From: Tridacna crocea | Taxonomy: Eukaryota > Mollusca > Bivalvia > Cardiida > Cardiidae | Direction of reading: 5' to 3' | Assembly (NCBI GenBank): GCA_943736015.1 | Contig: OX031062.1 | Span: 58,020,962 to 58,084,961 of the forward strand | DNA: 64,000 nucleotides | Made by a program: the position numbers and the translations under genes | The notes under the pieces: generated by a model | Seen by the model: the letters and a program-made list of their open reading frames with translations, nothing else | Told to the model about the DNA's origin: nothing | Databases searched by the model: none | In this document: piece after piece, positions 31,919 to 42,367 of the stretch | Layout of the letters: each line of letters begins with the position of its first letter | Numbering within the stretch: the stretch's first letter is position 1

Positions 31919-32147
31919 TTTAACTCATTACCAAACGACAAAATTTTAGATTTGTCCAAATCGAAAGCATTTGCAGACGACAAAATAAAAGTGATAGAAA
32001 TGTGAAATTTGTTCTGTGAAGGGTAGAAAACAATGTGGGAAAAGGAGAAAATGCTGGTTACCAGCATTTTCTCCTTTTCCCACAATGTTTTCAGAAGGTT
32101 TCAATCTCACGGTCGTAAAAACCAGGGATTGTTTGGTAAAGGGTTAA
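31919..32147 (+). mobile_element. Family A MITE, full length, between two mariner fragments
   Basis: TTAACTCATTACCAAACGAC to TTGTTTGGTAAAGGGTTAA, 229 bp, with a perfect 42-bp hairpin. Close to the family consensus. Confidence 0.93.
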
Positions 32148-32167
32148 ACCAACTCAAGCGACATATA

Positions 32168-32600
32168 CAAGGGGCGTTCAATAAGTAATGCCCCTGACCC
32201 ACTTCCATTTGTCTGATCTAGCTGAAATCTTGCATTTATGGTGACTTATATATCTATGGGTTATGTGGCAAATTACAGCGCTGAACTAATTGTCGTTTCT
32301 GATTTACAGGTGTTTGAACTGAGTCAGGTGTGAAATGGGAGCCTGTTGAGTGTCACACACCACAGGAGACTTTTGATGAAATTAAAGTTACTTATGGTGA
32401 TAATGCCCCATCATATGACCTTGTAAAATGCTGGCATCGTGAATTCAAACATGGCCAGAAGTCTGTGCTAGAATTTAAATGACCACTGGGTTACAATAAG
32501 TAATTTTTACTCATTTTTCTATCAGATTTCAGTCAGACACCTGACTCAGTTCAAACACCTATAAATCCGAAACCACAATTAGTTAGAAATGAAACTTACT
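32168..32600 (+). mobile_element. Mariner remnant (copy 2) with fold-back interior
   Basis: The TA-flanked terminus CAAGGGGCGTTCAATAAGTA is followed by sequence colinear with copy 1 and then by the transposase scrap. Segments 32288-32332 and 32539-32588 are inverted copies of each other (core TGTTTGAACTGAGTCAGGTG), so the transposase scrap sits in a loop. Rearranged and non-functional. Confidence 0.7.
32339..32482 (+). pseudogene. Mariner transposase N-terminal fragment
   Basis: The frame reads EPVECHTPQETFDEIKVTYG, followed by DNAPSYDLVKCWHREFKHGQ and KSV, then stops at TGA (32480-32482). This is the helix-turn-helix part of mariner-family transposases (Y-G-D-x-A-P-S-Y and W-x-x-E-F-K-x-G). 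Compared with the family, a stretch between EPVE and TPQETF is missing and the DD34D catalytic part is absent, so it cannot act. It lies just downstream of mariner end sequences at 32168 and between two inverted copies of a ~46-bp segment. Confidence 0.82.
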
Positions 32601-32883
32601 GCAACGAAATATTCTGTATGTATGTATATGTATGTAGCCTATAATCATTAATTCATCTATCAAAATGCGGTCCGAGAATTTTTTGAGCTGTTTGATCTTT
32701 ATCAACGCTGCCGACAAGTGCAAATTAAAGTCATTCTGTGAAATTTCCAGTAAAATCATTGGATAAACCAGTAACAGTTGGTTTTGTCACTTAATTGGTC
32801 ACCGTTCTCATTGAGATAGTGATCAATTGTTCTTTTTCGATAATAAATAATTCATAGTAAACACGTAAAACCTATTATCAGTT

Positions 32884-32965
32884 CACACTTTACAAAACAA
32901 TCCGGCTTTTCCACCACCCTGATAAGGATCTTTTGAATTTATTGAGAGAGAAAAAGTCCTGGTTA
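32884..32965 (-). repeat. Left fragment of a family A MITE
   Basis: CACTTTACAAAACAATCCGG, then CCACCCTGATAAGGATCTTT and TTGAATTTATTGAGAGAG; stops before the hairpin. Confidence 0.5.
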
Positions 32966-33054
32966 CATCTATGTTGTAATGGGTTTGTTCCTTTTATTGC
33001 TGTTTCTATCAAACATTTCTGATACAGTCAATGTCACCTACACAACACCTAGTA

Positions 33055-33600
33055 CTGGTGTTGGACATTCGAGCGAACCCGCAGGACAAAAGAGCGAAAA
33101 AAATAGTTCGTTTGAGCGACAAAATAGTGGACATTTGAGCGACAAATTTTTAACCCATTTCAGCGATATTTCAAATTCGGGGTGGACATTTGAGCGACAG
33201 GTTTTTACCCCATTTGAGCTATTTCTTTAAGAGATTCTTGGACAAATTTATTGGATTTGTACCTCTTCCGTCAGCCAGACAAAGTCTGTTGCCCCCTGCT
33301 CACCACGGGGAGGGGGCAAGATTCTTCTTTCATGATCATGTGAATTCTTTCATTGTAAGATCATACGTGCAGAAGAATGAGTGCGTATTCTTGCTGTACA
33401 TCCCTTTGAAGTACATCTCCAAGCTATTTCCCCAGACTTCAATTCTACATCAACTCGGTAGCGGTAACCATAAATCGTTCGTTCAAATGTCCATCAGGAA
33501 ATACAGGTGGACGTTAAAATCCGTCGCTCATATGACCACCAAAGCTGTCGCTCAAATGTCCACTACAAAAATTTTCAATTTCGCTGAAATGTCCTGCGTC
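33055..33600 (+). mobile_element. Element with repeated GGACATTTGAGCGACA boxes in inverted end regions
   Basis: Left part: GGACATTCGAGCGA (33063), GGACATTTGAGCGACA (33131 and 33184). Right part, reversed: TTCAAATGTCC (33483), GTCGCTCATATGACC (33524), GTCGCTCAAATGTCC (33547), TCGCTGAAATGTCC (33581). About 545 bp; the middle is unique. Looks like a non-autonomous transposon with subterminal binding-site clusters. Confidence 0.55.
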
Positions 33601-33737
33601 CCAATTCGGGCACCTTATTGCACTGTCTAATTAACCCTTATCGTGCAAATAAATGCAATTGAAACTTTCAAGCCCATAGTAAAAACCCAAATAAATTCTG
33701 TTTAAAGAGCATTTTGGAGAAAAAGTAAGTCGTAATT

Positions 33738-33832
33738 GGAGAGTGTAGATCATAGATCGGACTGCACTTTCTGTGCAGTCTGATCTTGATCTCTGCTGTC
33801 CGCTAAAGGTCGGTTAGTTGCGCTTAGCAACC
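33738..33832 (+). repeat. Family B hairpin with tail
   Basis: GAGTGTAGATCATAGATCGG, apex GCACTTTCTGTGC, GATCTTGATCTCTGCTGTCC, then the family tail AAAGGTCGGTTAGTTGCGCT. Confidence 0.85.
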
Positions 33833-33899
33833 AAAGAGATACCGGTAATACATCCTGCTACCATAAGGTAAACCGAGTGGTTCCCTTCTCGATTTTTTC

Positions 33900-34131
33900 C
33901 TTTACTCTGTCCCTAACAATCCCTGGTTTTTTACAACCCTGAAATGGAAGCCTTTTGAAAACATTGTGGGAAAAGGAGAAAATGCTGGTAACCAGCATTT
34001 TCTCCTTTTCCCACAATGTTTTCTACCCTTCCAAAAACAAATTTCAATTTTTGACTTATGCTCATTTTGTCGTCTGCAAGTGCTTACAATTTGAACCGGT
34101 CGAAATTTTGACGTTTGGTAAAGAGTTTAAT
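33900..34131 (-). mobile_element. Family A MITE with mutated ends
   Basis: TTTACTCTGTCCCTAACAAT to GACGTTTGGTAAAGAGTTTA with a perfect 42-bp hairpin in the middle. Both TTAA ends carry substitutions. Confidence 0.85.
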
Positions 34132-34244
34132 ATCGTAGGAAAGTCAAGACTTAACCACCCACTTCTGATGTTTTCCTATGAAATGTGCAGTTTCGTGATT
34201 TCGAAAGATGCACGGAAAATCAATCAGTGTAATTAATGTAACAA

Positions 34245-34634
34245 TCATAATGGAATCCACTGAATGCTTCTAGATCTATTTCCGGGAAAAAATAATGCAA
34301 GAGAGATCAAAGGCAGATAGTTGCCGGGTATTAAATAACAGTTCTTTCCATTAAAAAAAACAACATGCAATTCCATTTTTTCTATAATATCAAGGACAAC
34401 GTTTCGGATGTACTTTTCAACCACTCGTCGTAACTCGGCCAATTCCGTACTATATCTAACCTCGATCGTATAATAGTCGTTTCCATTCGAACTGCGAATC
34501 ACGTCATGATATTTTAGAGAGAGCGCCAATGTCAGTCGTTCAGCAATGACAAAAACAAACTCGATGAAGTTATTCAAGTTCAACTGACCAAATGAAGCGA
34601 TAATGATGTTGAAATAAAGTTGCAATTGGAGCAA
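34245..34634 (-). CDS. Unrecognised 129-residue open frame
   Basis: The minus-strand frame encodes 129 residues. Residues ~62-90 are charged and helix-like (ELAELRRVVEKYIRNVVLDI). I recognise no domain, signal peptide or splice context. Part of its 5' end (plus-strand 34576-34616) is duplicated at 35254-35294. Could be a gene fragment or chance; it is the most protein-like frame in the window after the GPCR. Confidence 0.2.
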   Translation of the reverse strand: MLQLQLYFNIIIASFGQLNLNNFIEFVFVIAERLTLALSLKYHDVIRSSNGNDYYTIEVRYSTELAELRRVVEKYIRNVVLDIIEKMELHVVFFNGKNCYLIPGNYLPLISLALFFPGNRSRSIQWIPL

Positions 34635-34639
34635 GGCAA

Positions 34640-34800
34640 CCTTTTAGCAAACAATCAAAATCCAAGCGGTACCATGTTGCCAAGGGCCTGGGCTGCAATT
34701 ACTCTGCCTCCTAGATTTTTTGTAGGTGTATTTAGGTCTATTTTCGCACCGAACATCTATATACACACGATCCCTGCTTTGACCAAAGGTATGAGCTATC
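34640..34800 (+). repeat. Dispersed repeat R, copy 1
   Basis: CCTTTTAGCAAACAATCAAA, GTACCATGTTGCCAAGGGCC, GGTGTATTTAGG, CGATCCCTGCTTTGACCAAA. Matches 40139-40230 plus 40815-40895. Confidence 0.7.
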
Positions 34801-35007
34801 TGTCCATCTGTCGGTGAAAACTTCAATCGGAATTGACGAACCATGTTAAAAAATGAATGCAAGAACTGTTTGTCTGCTGAAATATAGTCAGAAATATTTC
34901 GATAGAAAATTGAAACTCGAGTTTTCTGTTGTAAGAGGAGCCTGACAATTTTCAGAACGGTAAACCGGCGTATTTCCGGGCGATGAATGTACCGATCTGC
35001 TGCTTAT

Positions 35008-35221
35008 CAATCCAATTTTAGACTGGTCCAAATTCAAAGTACCTGCAGACGACAAAATAAACATAACTCAAAAAGTGAAATTCGTTTCCAGCAGGTAAGA
35101 AAACATTGTGTGAAAAGGAGAAAATGCTGGTTACCAGCATTTTCTCCTTTTTCCACAATGTTTTCAAAAGACTTCTATCTCTGGGTCGTAAAAACCAGGG
35201 ATTGTTTGGTAAAGGGTTAAT
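35008..35221 (+). mobile_element. Family A MITE, left end truncated
   Basis: Starts abruptly at CAATTTTAGACTGGTCC and runs to TTGTTTGGTAAAGGGTTAA with an intact hairpin. Confidence 0.85.
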
Positions 35222-35294
35222 GTGTTTACAAGGATGAGGGTTAAATGGAGCCAAGTTCAACTGACCAAATGAAGCGATAATGATATTGAAAATC

Positions 35295-37549
35295 CTGATA
35301 GTAGGCCAGTCAATAAAGCAATAGACCTAGAAGTAATTGCAACAGAATTTTTAAGTTTACCCGACGATAGTATTGAGTGATATGTGTTTACCCTATAAAA
35401 TCCCCAAGTTTTGCTTTTGCAGTTTAGGAGAAATTAATTACCAAAGTTAGCAATTTTGAACATTTTCGGAAATGGCCCGATTGTGCTACCGTACCAGTGG
35501 AAATCGCTGATGTCACGCGCTTTATAAAGTGACGTCACATAAAGTGTAATGGTGGTATCAATACGATTTTGAAACAGAGACGTAAACACATTGTGTTAGA
35601 AGATTAAGAAATGCTTTAGGTAAGTTAAATTATTTAATACGTTTACATAAAAATTGCAAGCACACATTGAGACAATAATTATTTGAGTAGTACTCCCCGA
35701 TCGGCCAACAATAAAATTTTGATAATGTCAACACTGGCAATTTCTTTACGCCTACCTCACTGCATATTTAATCAGCTAAAATCGCCAGACCTGTTCAACT
35801 ATGATTATACATCATTTTAACGTAATAAATTCAATAAAAGTATTGTATTTTTGCGAATTTCCATCGTGACAAAAAACCGGAAGTTGAGGAAATATGTACG
35901 AGATCTTATAAAAAAATTTCTCTACGGAAGCACGTATAGGACGCAATTTTGATAGATATTTAGTCAAATACTATACTTGTTGACTTGTTGTTAGAGGAAA
36001 TATTTCTTATTCTTAATGTTATTTCAACATCCAAAAGTACTAATATCAACCTTCTCGGTTAATTTAAGGGTATTTACAAAGAGCCCAGGCTTGCTTTTAT
36101 CTTATATATCGGCTCAGAAAAGAATGGTAGAGAATGAAAAACAAAATGTCTTAATCAGGTAATTTTTTTTTCACTACATAAAGGCAAAAATGTGAACGAT
36201 TTTTGTCTTTAAAAAGTAAAAAAAAAACTTTTATGTTGTTGTATACAATGGAAGTCGTATATAATGGAACAATCATTCGTATTTTAGTGATCATTTAATC
36301 TGTGGAGGCACCATCCTAGTTCGATATAATTTGAAGGTTATTCATTTTGAAACTTTACCTGTAATCAATTTAAAGAAAAAAAAACAACATTTTTTTCTTC
36401 CTAAAAACTGCATAGTAATTGCAAAAAGTTTCCAAAAAATTACTATCATAATTATTTCATTTCAGGATTATACCATGGTTAGTGATTATTCTAGACCAGG
36501 CAAAAGGGCAGAGAGGCAGGAAAAAGGGGCAGGGAGGCAGGAAAAGGGGGGCAGGGAGGAACATTGCCTTGTTGAATGACTTCTCATATCAGATAAAGGC
36601 AAATCAGTGTCCTTCACTCTTTTCGAAACAAGTTCTAACTATAACTTTGGATATGAATTGCATATTAAAGAAAAGAATAAGAAAAGATTCTTATCAACTC
36701 ATAGACTCAAAGCAACACAATCTGACTATACAGGTTTTGATTGCCGTGTAATTTATGATCGCATGATGCACTGTCACACTTAGCTTTAATGTAGTAGACC
36801 CTAACACTTCTGGTGTAGCATGGAATAAAAGTTCTTGATAGTTGATAAATACCAATTTATACATATAAAATACTTATGCATATTTTTGACCGACTGGAAA
36901 TGCCTTTGATGTCTCTTGAAAACAATTGTTGATACTTTTGTTAGTTTTCAGAAAAGGGAGGTAATTATTAATTTGCTTTGTAATGAGAATACAATGGATT
37001 TGGATTTATAAATAATAATTCTAGGAAGGAAAAATTGGCTCGGTTAAAGTAGTACAATAATACTCATTTTAGCAAATTTTGTAGGATAATAATATTGTGG
37101 AAATAGCTGTTTTCTATTACAGGTCCACTACCTAACTTCTCGTCAGATAACAAAAAATGTGCAGGGTAATTATTTTAAAAAACCCTTCTTCTCAGCTGTT
37201 TTAAGAAATGACAATAATTTTGATTTAAAAAAAAAATATTACATAGAAAGAATTATAAAATGTGTAGGCAGGCCTACTGATGGAGAAGTGTACTACTGCA
37301 TAGCCATTCTATAAATAGACTGCTAAAAATAGAACACTGCAATGCAGATTTTGCTTTAAAAAAATTGCCGATGCTTGAATAGCAAACATCGAGTATTTTC
37401 AAGATAGTTGGCAACTTTGGTTTACCATCCATACTTGTAATTTATACAAAAAATATAAGAAATGATAAACGAGATGATGATGACATTTAGGATACGTAAA
37501 TACCTGAATAAGTATATATTTCAATTCCATTTCAGGGATGAAAATATAT
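35295..37549. other. Longest repeat-poor stretch outside the GPCR region
   Basis: Only a small purine minisatellite (36503) and one TGACGTCA (35530) noted. No open frame longer than 89 codons and no exon with clear splice signals found. Confidence 0.4.
36503..36562 (+). repeat. Short purine-rich minisatellite
   Basis: AGGGCAGAGAGGCAGGAAAA, AGGGGCAGGGAGGCAGGAAA, AGGGGGGCAGGGAGG: about 2.5 units of ~26 bp. Confidence 0.7.
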
Positions 37550-37653
37550 TGTCGGACACTGTATACCCAAGATCAGACTGCGCGTTCTGTGCAATCTGAT
37601 CTTGATCTACACTGTTTGCAAAAGGTCAGTAAGTCGCACTTAGCAGCCTAGGG
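37550..37653 (+). repeat. Family B unit, right edge cut by L3
   Basis: GTCGGACACTGTATACCCAA to CTACACTGTTTGC, then AAAGGTCAGTAAGTCGCACT and GCAGCCTAGGGG up to the TTAA where L3 begins. Confidence 0.85.
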
Positions 37654-38194
37654 GTTAAAGGTGGCCTTTCAGATTGTGAGACAAAAATTTTACAAGAATA
37701 CAAAAAAATCATCCTCATACTTCAAAAGCCTAATAATTTTCATTTATAAAAGCCCAGTAGTCAAAACCCATCAGACAACAAGAGAAATTAGATATTTACT
37801 ACGGCCCAGGGCGACACCGAGGGGAAACAAGGTCTATTTTTACATGAGCAGCTAGCTGATTTACACACTGGAAATATACAGTCGAAGCTTCAAACGTCGC
37901 GTCCGAAGAAGAAATGTTCGAAAATAATTACATGTTTGTTATGTTATGGCATTTCAGCATCATTAGTCACTTTCTAGTCACTTAATATTCCCACAATGCT
38001 TTTTTTTTTTTTGCTAAAAATAGCCTAAGAGGCTTCGTAGCCGTTTAAGGGAATACCCTCAAGTCTTTTTTTTTTTTGTAATTTTATGGTTCTTAATTAT
38101 TGATGATTTGTATTGTTTTTTCATATAAATTTCAGTGATATAAATATTTTCTAATTTAGTGGGATGTTAAAATTCTAGATACCCAGTAGTTTAA
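37654..38194 (-). mobile_element. Family L element, copy 3, inserted next to a B hairpin unit
   Basis: Reverse orientation, TTAAAGGTGGCCTTTCAG to GATACCCAGTAGTTTAA, ~541 bp, matching L1 throughout. Its left TTAA falls in the text GCAGCCTAGGGGTTAA that ends B units elsewhere (compare 50868-50880), which suggests insertion into that TTAA. Confidence 0.75.
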
Positions 38195-38234
38195 CAACTA
38201 CTTTAAAGGATAATCATGAATGTTATTTTCACGC

Positions 38235-38500
38235 CACATTGTTGAAGGTTACCGTGACCTTTGTATTTTTCTACTATTTGACCTCAAAATAAGTAGGGAT
38301 AATCTGCTTTCCATGGTACATTTATGTACCAGATATGAAAAAACTCCGTAAAACCTGTGTCTAGTTATCATCAGGACAAGGTGTAAGCTGGACCGAGCCA
38401 TTACATTGTTGAAAGTCACTGTGACCTTGACCTTTGACCAATTGATCCAAAAATCGGTAGGGATCATCTACATTCATACATATATCATAAAGTGCATTAC
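38235..38500 (+). repeat. Two diverged units of a GTGACCTTGACC repeat
   Basis: Unit 1 (~38240-38350): GAAGGTTACCGTGACCTTTG, GACCTCAAAATAAGTAGGGA, TAATCTGC. Unit 2 (~38405-38500): GAAAGTCACTGTGACCTTGA, CCTTTGACCAATTGATCC, AAAATCGGTAGGGATCATCT. A repeat type I associate with molluscs. Confidence 0.65.
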
Positions 38501-39132
38501 CCAAAATACTTACATGCAAAAATGGCAATATTTGACATGGCAAGAGTGATCATGCATTGATAAATTTTCGAGGATAAAAATCAGTGGGTGGGGTAATTTT
38601 ACATATAATTTTATGGGTTTTATTAGCTGTATAATAATAATAAGGACATTCAATTGATTCAAAGAGCATGGTTTGCCTTTTTTGTCATAAGTATTGTTAA
38701 AGGATTAACTAAATCTCCTATGTTTTAATAAATCTCGCTTTACGGTCAAATAATAGTGTTTCTTGTAATTTTATTGAATCTAAAACACCAATGTTCTTTG
38801 GATGTCTATTTTTCAAAAAGTGCAACTGCAAAAGTTCGGGACTTTTTATGGATACTTGTACATACATGGTAGTAACAGAAAAACAGACTTTCAAAACTGT
38901 TGCAATTACTTCTAGGTTGACCCCCAAAATAGGGTAGATTGACTGGCCTATAGGCAGAATAAGCTACTTTGCGAGACATCATTGACCTTATTAGTTCCCG
39001 GCCAGCGACCATAATACGGACAAAATGTGATTTGGGGTTATCTAATACTGTTTTAACTGTATTTAAGTACCATCGCACCAAAAGTACATCTATCCGCACA
39101 ATCTGGGTCATCAACAATTTATATAAATGCAG
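38501..39132. other. Unassigned
   Basis: A ~45-bp piece (38900-38950; CAATTACTTCTAGGTTGACC, GACTGGCCTATAGG) is an inverted, diverged copy of 35298-35345. A 103-codon minus frame (38806-39117) is unrecognised. Confidence 0.4.
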
Positions 39133-39141
39133 GTACTATCA

Positions 39142-39538
39142 CATCTTCGCGAGCCAAGTTTTCGTGGATCTTACCTTGGCTGATTGAGCCCGATTTCGAG
39201 ATTCCTGTGATGCGCCCTCTATTGGATGCTGGTTTATTACTCCCCTTTACATCATATTTCTAAAAGCAAGTGAAATATCGTTTTACAAACCGCTTACGAA
39301 TACACGTGAAGAGATAAGCAGACATTGTCCACGCGTGTTTCCATGTTTACCTTCTATTCGGAAGGTAGAGACCTTGTTCTATTTTTGTCAAAGATGAAAT
39401 GCTACGAGTGATTTCATTCGTTGCAGCTAGAGCTGGCTGCATCCAATGAAAAAGCGTATCGGGTGAATGTAAAAATCAAGCTCGATCCGCCAAGGGTAGA
39501 GTAGCGTAGTGAATCGTCAGCCTTGGCTTGCGAAGATG
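39142..39538 (+). mobile_element. Mutator-like MITE M2 with perfect 9-bp target duplication
   Basis: 397 bp, reverse-complement related to M1 over its whole length. Ends CATCTTCGCGAGCCAAG and CTTGGCTTGCGAAGATG. Flanked by GTACTATCA on both sides (39133-39141 and 39539-39547), a perfect 9-bp duplication. Confidence 0.93.
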
Positions 39539-39624
39539 GTACTATCACCATTACCGGAGTCCTACCCGAGATTTGGAATTTCTTACTTTTTCATACCGAT
39601 ATGGGCCTTTGGTGGTCGGCATAG

Positions 39625-39920
39625 ATCAAGATACGACTGAACAGATCGTGCAATCTGGATCCGAATTCATGAACCATTCAATAAAACATTCTTAGTCTTA
39701 TTCATCAAAAATTCATCGATGTGACAGTAACAAAATTTCTGATTGGCTAATCCATTTGGTTTAGCCAATCAGAAAATGGTTTAGCCAATCAGAAGTTTTA
39801 TTACTTTCACATTTGGAAAATATTGAAGAATAAGATAAAGAACATTTTCAAGAATAGGTGGTGAATTCGAAACCTGATCTCAGATCTATGCAGTCTTCTT
39901 GTTTCGTGTTTGGAACTATA
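39625..39920 (+). repeat. Family B hairpin interrupted by an E palindrome
   Basis: CATAGATCAAGATACGACTG and GTGCAATCTGGAT on the left, CTGATCTCAGATCTATGCAG on the right of E3. The split is an inference from the surrounding arms. Confidence 0.5.
39660..39868 (+). mobile_element. Family E palindromic MITE, copy 3, duplicated apex arm
   Basis: TCCGAATTCATGAACCATTC to AGGTGGTGAATTCG. The arm TGGTTTAGCCAATCAGAA occurs twice in tandem on the right side of the apex. Confidence 0.82.
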
Positions 39921-40138
39921 CAATCCACTTACTGAGTCAAGACTTAAGACAAGAACCCTTCAGAGGTTCAAGTGGATTAACTCGGAAACGTGGTGGCCCA
40001 GGCTTCGATCCTCACTAACAGCAGCAAGTTTTCTATGAGTTTGGAAAGACATTTTGAAACAGAGCCCAGTGCCCAGTAATAGAGAAATCCGGGAATAAGC
40101 GTAATGCCGTCGTGATTTTTTGACTGATATAAAATTGT

Positions 40139-40895
40139 GATCGGAGCAAGGCACCCTTTTAGCAAACAATCAAAAGCCAAGAGGTACCATGTTGCCAAGG
40201 GCCAGGGCTGCAGTTACTCTGCTTCGTAGATATTTGAGGTATTTGTCGAAGACAATACCACTACGAGTTCAAGATTGAATTTTGATCACCATGTATCTTA
40301 TTTTGTGCAAAGCCGAAGGAAATAAACCCAGTTATACCCATTTTTCTCAGGAAAATGAGTTTTTCCATGGTTTTCAGATATGTAATTTGAAATGGCATTT
40401 TAAGATACATGGGGCGAAGCCATCGATCGTTGACATATTTATTTTTTATTGAAAATAGCTTCTCCCGCTCATAGCCTTTTATTGCTGCCAATTGGCCCTG
40501 GGCTTTTTCGTTCCAAAACCAATTCGTTCCATGGCTTGTTCGTCCTATGATTGCGCGCTACTCCATTTAATTGCTCATGAATATTTATAGATCTAAGTAA
40601 TTGATTGTAATATTGGAAATTAAATGTAAAAGGCTAAAGAAATTTCAAAATTATAGTTTTAAGGTACTCTCTCTTCAACCGTAAAGGTATTAATTTGCTT
40701 AGTGGGTTGACTTTTAAGCCATCATTTGAACAATATGTCTCTTTTTCTTTCAAACCGTTAATGCCACACAATGGGTTTCCTTGACAAATACCACTTAAGC
40801 GTTCTAAACGCTTTAATTTGTGGGTGTATTTAGGATTATTTTCGCATCGAACATCTATACACATACGATCCCTGCTTTGACCAAAGATATGCTCT
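40139..40895 (+). repeat. Dispersed repeat R, copy 2, split by ~585 bp
   Basis: Left part 40139-40230 (CCCTTTTAGCAAACAATCAA...CTTCGTAGAT) and right part 40815-40895 (GGTGTATTTAGGATTATTTT...GATCCCTGCTTTGACCAAAG). The insert 40231-40814 has no recognised features. Confidence 0.6.
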
Positions 40896-40906
40896 TGCGT
40901 ACAGTT

Positions 40907-40995
40907 AACTCTTTACCAGATGAGGAAATTTTGGTCTGCTGAAATTTCAAGTGGCAAAAACTGTTGTATTTTTATCTAATAGAGAAGAATAAAAT
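40907..40995 (+). repeat. Left half of a family A MITE
   Basis: TTAACTCTTTACCAGATGAG to TCTAATAGAGAAGAAT, then abruptly a half E element. Confidence 0.55.
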
Positions 40996-41108
40996 GAGGA
41001 AATCGGTTTAGCCAATTTAAAGTTGTGTTACTTACCAATTTAGAAAACCTTAAGGAATAAGACTAAGAATATCATCTGTCTCAAGAATGGTTGGTGAATA
41101 CGATATAT
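40995..41108 (+). repeat. Right arm of a family E MITE
   Basis: GGTTTAGCCAATTTAAAGTT to ATGGTTGGTGAATACGATAT. The left arm is absent; joined to a half family A. Confidence 0.7.
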
Positions 41109-41646
41109 CATACGGTAATAAACATGCACATGGTGAGGATCGCATGCCCCCGCTACTTTGCATTTTGCTATACAAAATTTAAGTGGAAAAATGAAAATAT
41201 TTGTTTCAAATACATGTAGTTCGAGGGTTATTTGCCTTCCTGAATGAATTCGTCTTTTGATTGTTAACAATGATAGTTAACAATTAGTCTAAACCAGAAG
41301 ATAATAATTTTAGTAACTACAAAAATAGGAAAAAAAAATATTAAAGTTTTCGACGTCTTCCTCGAATAATGTCGACTGCTTAAAATGCAGCATTTGAAAA
41401 TCGCCACATATATTGGGGTAAGATTCCTTGAGGGAAGTCCCTATATAAAAGTTTTGAATTAAAGCTGGGTGTGGATATGAGGGCATGAAGGATCATTTGG
41501 ACAGAAAATCTTATTTTCCAACCTTGAAACCGGAAGTGAATTGATTAATTTTCCTCCGACATTGAAGAGTCCTCTATCATACGATTAAAAAGAATGGCCT
41601 GTTCACTGAACTCTGTTTCATCATGTAATCCGGTTATAGGAAGTAC

Positions 41647-41882
41647 TTAACTCTTTACCCAACAAGGAAACTTAGATCGACCAAATCGAAAATATTTGTG
41701 AAACGTAAATTACTCCTACATTGGTTCAAATGATGGTTTTTGTTTTCCAAATGGTAGTCAACAATGTGGTAACCTGCATTTTCTTCTTTCCCCCCCCCCC
41801 CCGCCACACACACACAAAGTTTTCGAAAGGCTTCTTCCTTTGGTGTTGTTGTTGAAACACAGGTTTGTTTGGTAAAGGATTA
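41647..41882 (+). mobile_element. Decayed family A MITE with poly-C and CA expansion
   Basis: TTAACTCTTTACCCAACAAG to TTTGTTTGGTAAAGGATTAC. The left arm is lost; a C-run and a CACACACACA tract have grown where the right arm's TTTTCCC stood (41787-41815). Confidence 0.7.
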
Positions 41883-41989
41883 CACACATAACAAGAGACG
41901 AACAGCGTGATTAGGAAAAATAATGAGCCGTAGAAGCAGACATATTACAAACACGAACTCTATAATGGCATTGCGTCTTGTTGCAGATC

Positions 41990-42120
41990 ACCCATGAAAA
42001 CATTGTGACAAAAGGGGAGATTGCTCGTACCGTGGAACTGAAACGTTGGTTAACCCATTACTACACAATCCCTACTTTTGACGATCCTTCTATCACAATA
42101 TTTTCTACCCTCTCAAAGAC
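41990..42120 (-). repeat. Two joined fragments of TTAA MITEs
   Basis: GAAAACATTGTGACAAAAGG with GGAGATTGCTCGTACCG (A'-type arm) is followed at 42053 by TTAACCCATTACTACACAAT, which jumps to CACAATATTTTCTACCCTCT, deleting the hairpin. Confidence 0.6.
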
Positions 42121-42142
42121 GAACACTGTTTATCAAGCCACA

Positions 42143-42367
42143 TTAACTCTTTACGAAACGACAAAATTTTAGATTTCTTCAGATTGAAAGCATTTCAGAC
42201 GACAAAATAAACTTTACTCAAAAATTGAAACTTGACTTTAGACTAGTAGAAAACTTTGTAGGAAAAGGAGAAAATGCTGGTAACCAGCATTTCCTCCTTT
42301 TCCTACAACGTTTTCACCGACTTTTTCAAGGGTTGTCAAAAGTCATGATTGTGTGGTAAAGAGTTAA
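42143..42367 (+). mobile_element. Family A MITE, full length
   Basis: TTAACTCTTTACGAAACGAC to GTGTGGTAAAGAGTTAA, with hairpin GGAGAAAATGCTGGTAACCA and mate. Confidence 0.9.

Noticed and set aside
31683..32600. One mariner interrupted by a family A MITE
   Set aside because: Both mariner ends are left ends in the same orientation, each after its own TA, so these are two partial copies rather than one split copy.
33190..33630. 146-codon open frame
   Set aside because: Lies within the GTCGCTC-box element; residues follow the repeated boxes and no domain is seen.
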